From: Candidatus Colwelliibacteriota bacterium | GTDB taxonomy: Bacteria > Patescibacteriota > Minisyncoccia > UBA6257 > Colwellbacteraceae | Assembly (NCBI GenBank): GCA_014874305.1 | Contig: JACWAO010000048.1 | Span: forward strand, 1-16,327 | DNA length: 16,327 bases | Direction of reading: 5' to 3' | Part shown: one piece after another, positions 4,970 through 10,533 of the stretch | How the letters are laid out: every line of letters starts with the position of its first letter | Position numbering within the stretch: the stretch's first letter is position 1 | The notes under the pieces: generated by a model | What the model saw: only the letters and a program-made list of their open reading frames with translations | Databases searched by the model: none | What the model was told of the DNA's origin: nothing | Made by a program: the position numbers and the translations under genes

Positions 4970-5998
4970 TTACTCGCCCTCGACGAGCGAACTGGATTGC
5001 GCGAGCTGGAACGTCTTGTCTTTTATCTCTTTAAAGAGTTTCTTATCCTCCTTGAGTCTCTCTCTTATTTTTTCCATTCCGACTCCGAGTTTCTCATCCC
5101 CGAAAGAATAGCTTGCTCCGGACTTTGATATTGCTCCAAGGCGTATCGCGGTGTTTATGACGTCGCCCACGTAGGAAATTCCCTCGCCGTAAAGTATATC
5201 GAACTCCGAGATCTTAAACGGCGGAGCGACTTTATTTTTCACGACTTTCGCCTTGATGCGGTTTCCTATAACATCCTCTCCTTTTTTAATCTGCGCCGTT
5301 CGCCTGATATCTATTCTTACCGATGAGTAAAATTTGAGCGCTCTCCCTCCCGGGGTGGTTTCCGGATTGCCGAAGAAAACGCCGATTTTTTCCCTTAACT
5401 GGTTTATGAAAATAATCAGCGTGTTGCTCTTGGCCGCTATCGCGGTCAGCTTCCGTAGGGCCTGGGACATCATCCTTGCCTGCAGACCCATAAACTGCGC
5501 CCCCATCTCTCCTTCTATCTCAGCTTTCGGAGTTAGCGCGGCCACCGAGTCGACGACCACGACGCTTATCATTCCGGAGCGAACAAGGCTTTCCAGGATG
5601 TTTAAAGCCTCTTCTCCGCTGTCCGGCTGGGAGATGATTAACTCGTCCAGCTTTACTCCTATTTTTTGCGCGTATACCGGATCAAGAGCGTGTTCGGCGT
5701 CTATAAACGCCGCCCGCCCGCCTTTTTCCTGCGCCTGCGCCACTACATTTAAGGCCAGCGTTGTCTTGCCGCTCGATTCTGGCCCGAATATTTCAACAAT
5801 TCTCCCGCGGGGAAAGCCGCCGACTCCCAGGGCGAGATCCAGGGAAAAAGACCCGGAAGGGACCGCGTCGACATCTACTTTTCTTGCTTCACCCAAAGTC
5901 ATTACGGCCTCGTCCCCGAATTTTTCTCTTAACGATTGCAGGAGGGTCTGCAAGTCGTTATTGCCGCCGGTTGGGGCGGAAGTTTTCTTTTTTGGCAT
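4970..5998 (-). CDS. recA: Recombinase RecA
   Basis: 342 residues, normal for RecA. It forms filaments on single-stranded DNA, catalyses strand exchange and stimulates LexA-type autocleavage where such repressors exist. Seen here: the oligomerisation region SLREKFG, PSGSFSLDLALGVGGFPRGRIVEI, the Walker A loop GPESSGKT (72-79), DAEHALDP, VVVDSVAALTPKAEIEGEMG (Walker B with loop L1), and the L2/Q-loop region FINQLREKIGVFFGNPETTP followed by GGRALKFY. L2 and the C-terminal region are intact. The C-terminus is short and only mildly acidic (SLVEGE). It is transcribed alone: a terminator precedes its promoter, and convergent arrays lie behind it. No gap, intein or frameshift was seen. Confidence 0.97.
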   Translation of the reverse strand: MPKKKTSAPTGGNNDLQTLLQSLREKFGDEAVMTLGEARKVDVDAVPSGSFSLDLALGVGGFPRGRIVEIFGPESSGKTTLALNVVAQAQEKGGRAAFIDAEHALDPVYAQKIGVKLDELIISQPDSGEEALNILESLVRSGMISVVVVDSVAALTPKAEIEGEMGAQFMGLQARMMSQALRKLTAIAAKSNTLIIFINQLREKIGVFFGNPETTPGGRALKFYSSVRIDIRRTAQIKKGEDVIGNRIKAKVVKNKVAPPFKISEFDILYGEGISYVGDVINTAIRLGAISKSGASYSFGDEKLGVGMEKIRERLKEDKKLFKEIKDKTFQLAQSSSLVEGE

Positions 5999-6004
5999 GG
6001 TTAA

Positions 6005-6033
6005 ATTATATGACGTTCAATATTAAGAATCAA
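6005..6033 (-). promoter_or_regulatory. recA promoter predicting a leaderless mRNA
   Basis: On minus, TTGATT (6033-6028), 17 bp, then a perfect TATAAT (6010-6005). The expected start point is at or within a base of the ATG (5998). No Shine-Dalgarno sequence is present. No E. coli-type (CTGT-N8-ACAG) or Bacillus-type (GAAC-N4-GTTC) SOS box is visible. Confidence 0.75.
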
Positions 6034-6042
6034 AACACAATT

Positions 6043-6067
6043 AAAAACCGCCTGTTGATACAGGCGG
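6043..6067 (-). terminator. Intrinsic terminator between the small membrane gene and recA
   Basis: On minus, CCGCCTGT pairs perfectly with ACAGGCGG around a 4-nt loop (6067-6048), followed by TTTTT (6047-6043). It stands about 50 nt behind the stop of the 70-residue gene and just upstream of the recA promoter, separating the two transcripts. Confidence 0.85.
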
Positions 6068-6100
6068 GCCTACATACGCAGGCGGAGCCGCGCTACGCGG
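6068..6100. repeat. GC-rich hairpin cluster
   Basis: GCCT (6068-6071) with AGGC (6080-6083), and CCGCG (6088-6092) with CGCGG (6096-6100) around a CTA loop. They lie directly beside the terminator stem, so three hairpins fill the space between the small gene's stop and the recA promoter. Origin unknown; possibly decayed intergenic repeats. Confidence 0.5.
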
Positions 6101-6115
6101 GCGGCACAAGGCGAT

Positions 6116-6328
6116 CTACGGGGTTTGTTTATCAACGTGCCCGCGCTCTTTTATAAAATCGAGCAGATCTCTTCCGACATACACGAGCACGAAAACGCAC
6201 ATCGTTATGTATACAGAAATGTGAAGCGCGGCCAGAAACCTGAACGGCCTGTGCAGTAACTCCTGCCGAATAAGATAGCCGCAGGCTGTTGCGAGAAACA
6301 CGGACGCATAAAGTATAGCTGACTTCAA
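6116..6328 (-). CDS. Small two-helix membrane protein, unrecognised
   Basis: Read from TTG at 6328, this gives 70 residues starting MKSAILYASVFLATACGYL. There are two hydrophobic segments, about 4-20 and 32-52, joined by a basic loop (RQELLHRPFR), and a charged tail ending GHVDKQTP. The TTG is chosen over an upstream in-frame ATG at 6391 because AGGAGG lies 10 nt before it and the extra 21 residues would be basic and cover the promoter. The gene follows the RodZ-like gene by about 80 nt on the same strand but seems to have its own promoter and ends at the terminator 6067-6043. No family is recognised. Like the gene at 218, it combines AGGAGG with a TTG start, unlike the rest of the window. 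Confidence 0.6.
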   Translation of the reverse strand: MKSAILYASVFLATACGYLIRQELLHRPFRFLAALHISVYITMCVFVLVYVGRDLLDFIKERGHVDKQTP

Positions 6329-6338
6329 CCTTGCTCTA

Positions 6339-6344
6339 CCTCCT
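6339..6344 (-). promoter_or_regulatory. Shine-Dalgarno site for the small membrane gene
   Basis: AGGAGG on minus, 10 nt before TTG at 6328. It decides the start in favour of the 70-residue form. Confidence 0.7.
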
Positions 6345-6362
6345 TGGTACAGTTTGTTGAAT

Positions 6363-6391
6363 TTAATAGCACGATTGAACTGCGGCCGCAA
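6363..6391 (-). promoter_or_regulatory. Possible promoter of the small membrane gene
   Basis: TTGCGG (6391-6386), 17 bp, TATTAA (6368-6363) on minus. The match is moderate but the spacing is right, and the start would fall near 6356, shortly before the Shine-Dalgarno site. Confidence 0.4.
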
Positions 6392-6407
6392 GTAAAAAAA
6401 GAGTGAT

Positions 6408-7055
6408 TTACGGCGTTATTGAAGGTGGTTCGTAATACGTACTTGCGGTTACGGTCGATTCTCCTCCAAGGAATCTCTTAATCGTAAAGACAAACAAGTT
6501 GTTCCCCGGGCTGAGGGACACCATTACCGAAAAACTGCCGTCGGCATTAGTGCTTATCGTCTGCCCGTTTATGGACAAGCTGTTGCCTTGTGGCAGAACG
6601 CCGCTTATTTCTAAAGCCGGCGAGGACGCGGATGACGGAAGATTTACTTTGAAGCCCGGGACCCCCGCTATGTCATTGAAGCGGTACCCTAAAAAACCGG
6701 CTAAAGCCCAGACGATTATGGATATAATGATAAATTTCCATAATCCGCCGTCTCTTTCAAAACGGTTCGACGGCAGCTTATCGCCATCGTATTTTCTAAG
6801 GAAGAAGTTTTCGTACTCGCCTATTATCGAAGACTCGTCCGCCCCTAAAACCGCCGATATCTTTTTTAGGTATCCCATAACGTAGGGTCGCGGCGGAAGG
6901 CGGGAAACATCCCCTTCCTGTATCAGGAAAATAAACTTCTTTGGCACCTCCGTTAAATAAGCCAGCTTCTCCGGGCTTATTCCCCGTTCGCTCATTAACG
7001 TGTTGATGGTTTCAAACGGGTTACTAAAGTTGTTCCTGCTCTTCATTTGTGACAT
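6408..7055 (-). CDS. RodZ-like protein: HTH, membrane anchor, extracytoplasmic beta domain
   Basis: 215 residues. Residues 13-70 form a RodZ-type helix-turn-helix (ISPEKLAYLTEVPKKFIFLI, then GDVSRLPPRPYVMGYLKKIS). One membrane helix follows at about 105-123. The outside part (146-208) has the pattern LEISGVLPQGNSLSINGQTI, DGSFSVMVSLSPGNNLFVFT, resembling a glucodextranase-B or bacterial Ig-like strand domain. RodZ couples MreB to the membrane in rod-shaped cells; no mreB is in view, so a role in shape or division is inferred from architecture and from the overlap with ftsK. Its ATG at 7055 lies inside the ftsK 3' end (32-nt overlap); a second ATG at 7046 is equally possible. The protein is shorter than E. 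coli RodZ and lacks a long periplasmic linker. Confidence 0.75.
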   Translation of the reverse strand: MSQMKSRNNFSNPFETINTLMSERGISPEKLAYLTEVPKKFIFLIQEGDVSRLPPRPYVMGYLKKISAVLGADESSIIGEYENFFLRKYDGDKLPSNRFERDGGLWKFIIISIIVWALAGFLGYRFNDIAGVPGFKVNLPSSASSPALEISGVLPQGNSLSINGQTISTNADGSFSVMVSLSPGNNLFVFTIKRFLGGESTVTASTYYEPPSITP

Positions 7056-9168
7056 AAACTTCCCTGGGCTTTGCTCCTTCTCCTGGCCCTATGATACCCT
7101 TGTCCTCCATAATATCCAAAAGCCTGGCCGCGCGGGCGTACCCTACTCGGAGACGCCTTTGCAGTAGCGAGGCCGAGGCCTTCTGCGCCTCCCTGACGAC
7201 CCCTACAGCCTCGCTTAAAAGTTCATCGTCGTCTCCATTTTCATCCTCGCGACTTTTTTCCAAAGCCGCCTCTACCTGCTCCCCAAGCGCTCCGCTCTGG
7301 CCATCCTCCGGATTCTCCTTCTTTATAAATCCGGTTACCTTGTTAATCTCCTCCTCGCTTACGAAAGCTCCTTGTATTCTTTTTGGTTTCGAGTAGTCGC
7401 TCGACAAGAAAAGCATGTCTCCACCGCCAAGCAGTTTCTCTGCTCCGGCCATGTCCAAAATAGTGCGTGAATCAATCTGACTAGCGACCTGCAGGGCTAT
7501 GCGGGCCGTGATGTTCGCCTTTATAAGGCCGGTTATAACCTCGACCGACGGCCTTTGGGTGGAAACTACAAGATGAATTCCGGTCGCTCTCGCCATCTGC
7601 GCCAGCCGGACTATGTATCCTTCGATTTCTCTTCCGAAAGCGGCCATAAGATCCGCCAGCTCGTCTATCACGATTATTAGATATGGCAGAGGATTTTCCT
7701 CCCTCTTTTCGTTATAGCCTAATATATCCCGTTTGCCCGCCTGCTGGAGAATATCGTATCTTCTTTCCATCTCCTCGACGGCGAATCTTAAAGCCGCAAC
7801 CGCCTTCTTCCCCTGCGTGATAACCGGCGCCGCGAGATGCGGCAGGTCGCTATATGGCGTAAGCTCAACCTTCTTCGGGTCGATAAGTATCAAGCGCAAA
7901 GTTTCGGGAGAGTTCTTGTAAAGCAGGGAATTGAGTATCGAGTGTATCACGACGCTTTTTCCCGAACCCGTGGCTCCGGCTATGAGAATATGGGGCATCT
8001 TGGCGAGGTTGGCGAAAATCGGTTCTCCCGAAACATCGCGTCCCAGAGGGACGGTCAATGGCGCGGAGTCGGAAAACTCCTTGTAAGAAAGCAGATTACC
8101 CAGCCTCACGATGCTGGGGGACTTATTCGGAATCTCCACTCCGACAAGAGATTTGCCCGGAATAGGCGCCTCTATTCTTATGGGGTGCGCCGCGAGCGCC
8201 ATGCTTAAGTCCTGGTTTAGGGCGGTTATTCTTGTCAGCTTTATCCCTTCCGCCGGCTTCAAGGTGTAACGCGTAACCTTCGGCCCGATGGTTATCTCTC
8301 CCATCTCCACCGGAACGCCGAAGCTCTCAAGCGTCCTTTTTATAATATTGGCATTGGCCCGCAAATCGCCGACGGTCGGCTTTTCCGTAGATGATTTAAG
8401 AAGGTTTAACGGAGGAAGGACGTAACTGCTGGAGTTTTTTCTTGCGGATAAACGTCCCTCGATGGAGAGCAAACCTTCTTTTTTGCGCTCCTCCTCCGCT
8501 ATAGAGTTCGCTTTTATATCTTCCTTCTTTGCGTCTTCTTTATCTTTTGTCTGGCCCTGCTCCGCGCCATGGTCGGAAGACTTGTCCTGAGCCGTGCCGA
8601 AGGAGGGCATTATTATCTTAGGGTTTACTTCTCCTTCGCTTTGCTTCTCCTCTATCTCCTCTATTTTTCTTCCCAACTTCAATCTTAACGGAGTGTTTAA
8701 AGAGATTATCAATCCTATAATGAACACGGCTATGTTTATGGCTATCGAGGCCCAGTAGCCGAACAGGTTCTGAACGCTGGCCAAAGCCCCGCCCAAAACT
8801 CCTCCCTTGCCGGGGAACAGAATGCCGAAAAGCCCGAGCCCCGAAATCATGAATAAGAAGGCCCCTATAAGGGAGACGCTTACCAGCTTCTCGCGCCCGT
8901 CGGTTATAAGCGTTATGCCGACTATAAAAAGTATCAAAGGGAAGAGGTAGTACCCCAGTCCGAGGAGAAAACTGAGTTGCGAGAATATAAAACCCCCGGC
9001 AGGCCCGCCCTGGCCGGCGCTTGAAAGGAGAAGCACGAGAGCGACCGCTATAATTATTATCGCCCAGATACTGAGTTTTATCTCCGGATGTAAAATCGGC
9101 TCTCTGCTCTGTTTCGGCTTGTTCGATCTGCTTCCGTTTCCGCGATTCTTATTCTTTTTCTTAGCCAT
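7024..9168 (-). CDS. ftsK: DNA translocase FtsK/SpoIIIE
   Basis: From ATG at 9168 the product is 714 residues. It pumps chromosomal DNA at the septum. Order of parts: basic N-terminus (MAKKKNKNRGNG), four membrane helices (about 32-50, 60-85, 95-118, 139-158), a charged linker (165-245), the alpha domain (VTRYTLKPAEGIKLTRI), the RecA-like motor with Walker A GATGSGKS (398-405) and Walker B LIIVIDELADL, the STQRPSVEVITGLIKANI segment, and a C-terminal winged-helix gamma domain (ASLLQRRLRVGYARAARLLD) that reads orienting sequences. An in-frame ATG at 9204 would add 12 residues, but it lies in the -35 box of a good promoter, so 9168 is preferred. The linker contains an in-frame REP-like element (residues 189-195). 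The gene overlaps the RodZ-like gene downstream. Confidence 0.95.
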   Translation of the reverse strand: MAKKKNKNRGNGSRSNKPKQSREPILHPEIKLSIWAIIIIAVALVLLLSSAGQGGPAGGFIFSQLSFLLGLGYYLFPLILFIVGITLITDGREKLVSVSLIGAFLFMISGLGLFGILFPGKGGVLGGALASVQNLFGYWASIAINIAVFIIGLIISLNTPLRLKLGRKIEEIEEKQSEGEVNPKIIMPSFGTAQDKSSDHGAEQGQTKDKEDAKKEDIKANSIAEEERKKEGLLSIEGRLSARKNSSSYVLPPLNLLKSSTEKPTVGDLRANANIIKRTLESFGVPVEMGEITIGPKVTRYTLKPAEGIKLTRITALNQDLSMALAAHPIRIEAPIPGKSLVGVEIPNKSPSIVRLGNLLSYKEFSDSAPLTVPLGRDVSGEPIFANLAKMPHILIAGATGSGKSVVIHSILNSLLYKNSPETLRLILIDPKKVELTPYSDLPHLAAPVITQGKKAVAALRFAVEEMERRYDILQQAGKRDILGYNEKREENPLPYLIIVIDELADLMAAFGREIEGYIVRLAQMARATGIHLVVSTQRPSVEVITGLIKANITARIALQVASQIDSRTILDMAGAEKLLGGGDMLFLSSDYSKPKRIQGAFVSEEEINKVTGFIKKENPEDGQSGALGEQVEAALEKSREDENGDDDELLSEAVGVVREAQKASASLLQRRLRVGYARAARLLDIMEDKGIIGPGEGAKPREVYVTNEEQEQL
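8586..8603. repeat. REP-like element, copy C, inside the ftsK linker
   Basis: CCTGAG-N6-CGAAGG on plus, the same core and spacing as 880-897 and 904-921. On the coding (minus) strand it is translated as SFGTAQD within the hydrophilic linker of FtsK, without breaking the frame. Confidence 0.7.
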
Positions 9169-9175
9169 CTCCACA

Positions 9176-9204
9176 ATTATAGTTTTAACCCTTGCGCTAA
9201 ACAA
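9176..9204 (-). promoter_or_regulatory. ftsK promoter predicting a leaderless mRNA
   Basis: On minus, TTGTTT (9204-9199), 17 bp, TATAAT (9181-9176). The start point falls at about 9169, one base from the ATG at 9168. This argues against the upstream ATG at 9204. Confidence 0.7.
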
Positions 9205-9240
9205 CTTCTAACAATAGCGCCGGCGGGGGGAAATCAATAA

Positions 9241-9274
9241 TTGACACGTAAGTTTAAAGGACTTAAGTTATAAA
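9241..9274 (+). promoter_or_regulatory. Possible promoter of the YkuK-like gene
   Basis: A perfect TTGACA (9241-9246) and TATAAA (9269-9274) are present, but 22 bp apart, too far for normal sigma70 use. The -10 sits 11 nt before the ATG, matching the short-leader pattern of other genes here, so the -10 may be real and the -35 fortuitous. Confidence 0.35.
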
Positions 9275-9285
9275 AACCGAACCAA

Positions 9286-9759
9286 ATGGATTTTTTAAAC
9301 AACGACGGAGAAAAATTTAGCGTTAGCGGAGTTATAGAATCCGCTATAGGTTTTATGAAACAGGATCCGGAGCGGTCGTACAAGATTATGATCGGCACCG
9401 ACTCCGCGCTCTATAACTCGACCGACGCGGACTTCGTAACGGCGATAGTTATTCATCGCATCGGGAAGGGCGCCCGCTATTTCTGGAGAAGGTCGGAGCT
9501 AAAGAACTTCCACACGCTTAGGGACCGTATGATTAAAGAAGCGATGATGTCTATAGATGTCGCCCAGCAGATATTAAGCTATTTAAAGGAAGCCAAAGCG
9601 CCGGACTTCGATTTTGAGATACATATCGATGTCGGGAGCAACGGGGAGACCAAGACGGTGATGCAGGAAGTAGTCGGGCTTATCCGCGCCAATAATTTCG
9701 AGGTTAAGACCAAACCGGAAAGCTGTGCGGCAAGCAACGTTGCCGACAGATACACTTGA
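9286..9759 (+). CDS. YkuK-type (DUF458) RNase H-like protein
   Basis: 157 residues, full length for the DUF458/YkuK family, which has a predicted RNase H fold but no settled function. Conserved stretches: IMIGTDSALYNSTDADFVTA with D39 on the first strand, ARYFWRRSELK, LRDRMIKEAMMSIDVAQQI, EIHIDVGSNGETK (D115) and the terminal KPESCAASNVADRYT (D154). Acidic residues at these places could form the metal site of a nuclease, but whether the family cuts nucleic acid is not known. The gene is divergent from ftsK (117 nt apart) and is followed by another nuclease-like gene. No Shine-Dalgarno site precedes the ATG. A heptamer array begins 2 nt after the stop. Confidence 0.85.
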   Translation: MDFLNNDGEKFSVSGVIESAIGFMKQDPERSYKIMIGTDSALYNSTDADFVTAIVIHRIGKGARYFWRRSELKNFHTLRDRMIKEAMMSIDVAQQILSYLKEAKAPDFDFEIHIDVGSNGETKTVMQEVVGLIRANNFEVKTKPESCAASNVADRYT

Positions 9760-9761
9760 TT

Positions 9762-9817
9762 CAAATCCCAAATCCCAAGCACCAAATCCGAAATACGAAA
9801 CACGAAATTCCAAATCC
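9762..9817 (+). repeat. Post-stop heptamer array, eight units of about (C/G)AAATCC
   Basis: Eight units in perfect 7-bp register: CAAATCC, CAAATCC, CAAGCAC, CAAATCC, GAAATAC, GAAACAC, GAAATTC, CAAATCC. It begins 2 nt after the TGA of the YkuK-like gene. This is the longest and clearest array in the window. Confidence 0.85.
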
Positions 9818-9820
9818 GAA

Positions 9821-9836
9821 TCCGCCAGCTGGCGGA
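9821..9836. repeat. 16-bp perfect palindrome
   Basis: TCCGCCAGCTGGCGGA is self-complementary over its full length and follows the heptamer array after 3 nt. It could act as a transcript-end hairpin or be a separate repeat; no T-run follows, so it is not called a terminator. Confidence 0.7.
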
Positions 9837-9875
9837 CCAAACACAAAATGAAGCGACTATACCAGTCATAAATAG

Positions 9876-9881
9876 TAAAAT
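9876..9881 (+). promoter_or_regulatory. Possible -10 box of the exonuclease gene
   Basis: TAAAAT, 12 nt before the ATG at 9894, no convincing -35 (GCGACT at 17 bp), and no Shine-Dalgarno site. Confidence 0.35.
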
Positions 9882-9893
9882 AATTGCGCGATA

Positions 9894-10460
9894 ATGAAGG
9901 ATAGAATAGTTATAGACATCGAAACTAAAGACACTTTTTACGACGTTGGCGGAAAAGACAAGCTCCGCAACTTATCCGTTTCTTTCGTGGGGGTTTACTC
10001 CTACAACCAGGATAAGTTTATAGGATTCAGGGAAGATGTTTTAGATGATCTCGGCCCCATTCTTCAAAACGCCGGACTGGTGATAGGCTTCAATATAGAA
10101 CACTTCGATCTGCCGGTCTTAAATAAGTACTTCAACTTTAATTTAGAAGCCCTGCCTCAGATGGATTTAATGAAAAAAGTGGAGGAGGTTTACGGGAACC
10201 GCGTCAGTCTTGATTCTCTGGCGAAGGCGAACCTCGGCGTGGAGAAAAGCGGAAACGGGCTCGATGCGGTCCGCTACTATGCCGACAAGGACTGGGAGTC
10301 TCTTGAAAAATACTGCCTGAAGGATGTGGGCATAACCCGCGATTTATATGAATTGGCCAAAAAGCAGGGACACCTTATGGTTCCCGACCGGCTTGGAGAA
10401 AAGATAACAAAGGCGGAATTTACGATAATGGAACCGGAAGAAGAGCTATCGCTTTTCTAA
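9894..10460 (+). CDS. DEDDy-type 3'-5' exonuclease (RNase H-like, YprB-like)
   Basis: 188 residues forming one exonuclease domain. Motif ExoI is IVIDIETKD (D8, E10), ExoII is VIGFNIEHFDLPVL (D72), and ExoIII is YCLKDVGITRDLY with the Y140-xxx-D144 signature of the DEDDy class. These four acidic residues bind two metals in DnaQ-like enzymes, so the site looks intact and the protein probably degrades DNA or RNA from the 3' end. The protein resembles the stand-alone YprB/RNase_H_2 group rather than the proofreading subunit of Pol III. The C-terminus is an acidic tail ending EPEEELSLF, where ELSLF fits the sliding-clamp binding pattern QLxLF except for E in place of Q. This suggests, but does not prove, recruitment to DnaN. 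It follows the YkuK-like gene in the same direction, 134 nt apart. Confidence 0.85.
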   Translation: MKDRIVIDIETKDTFYDVGGKDKLRNLSVSFVGVYSYNQDKFIGFREDVLDDLGPILQNAGLVIGFNIEHFDLPVLNKYFNFNLEALPQMDLMKKVEEVYGNRVSLDSLAKANLGVEKSGNGLDAVRYYADKDWESLEKYCLKDVGITRDLYELAKKQGHLMVPDRLGEKITKAEFTIMEPEEELSLF

Positions 10461-10469
10461 TTACGAATC

Positions 10470-10488
10470 TCCTCCGGCTCGCTCAGGA
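10470..10488. repeat. Degenerate REP-like element
   Basis: On minus it reads TCCTGAGCGAGCCGGAGGA, i.e. CCTGAG-N5-CGGAGG, one base shorter and one substitution away from the three exact copies. It lies 10 nt behind the exonuclease stop. A second weak dyad (CCAC 10493-10496 with GTGG 10510-10513) follows. Confidence 0.45.
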
Positions 10489-10520
10489 TATTCCACCTCG
10501 CTTATGCTCGTGGGGAAGGG

Positions 10521-10526
10521 TACAAT
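10521..10526 (+). promoter_or_regulatory. -10 box of the cysteine desulfurase gene
   Basis: TACAAT ends 7 nt before the ATG at 10534, so the transcript would start at the ATG itself. No good -35 is visible 16-18 bp upstream, and no Shine-Dalgarno site. Confidence 0.5.
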
Positions 10527-10533
10527 AAGTTAA

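Noticed and set aside
4911..5111. A 66-codon frame on plus between the LCP gene and recA
   Set aside because: It covers a repeat array and the antisense of the recA 3' end, with no ribosome-binding site or recognisable domain.
5334..6026. A 230-codon open frame on plus across recA
   Set aside because: It is antisense to an intact recA, rich in Ser/Pro/Thr and shows no domain; it is the reverse shadow of a strongly biased gene.
6048..6067. CTGT-TGAT-ACAG as a LexA-type SOS box before recA
   Set aside because: The arms are 4 nt apart instead of 8, and the sequence is the stem-loop of a terminator followed by a T-run on minus.
9241..9246. Perfect TTGACA as a firm -35 for the YkuK-like gene
   Set aside because: The nearest reasonable -10 is 22 bp away; 17-bp spacing gives only TAAGTT. 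Kept as a low-confidence feature only.
9762..9836. Possible CRISPR array
   Set aside because: Units are 7 bp, contiguous and degenerate, without spacers; no cas gene is nearby.
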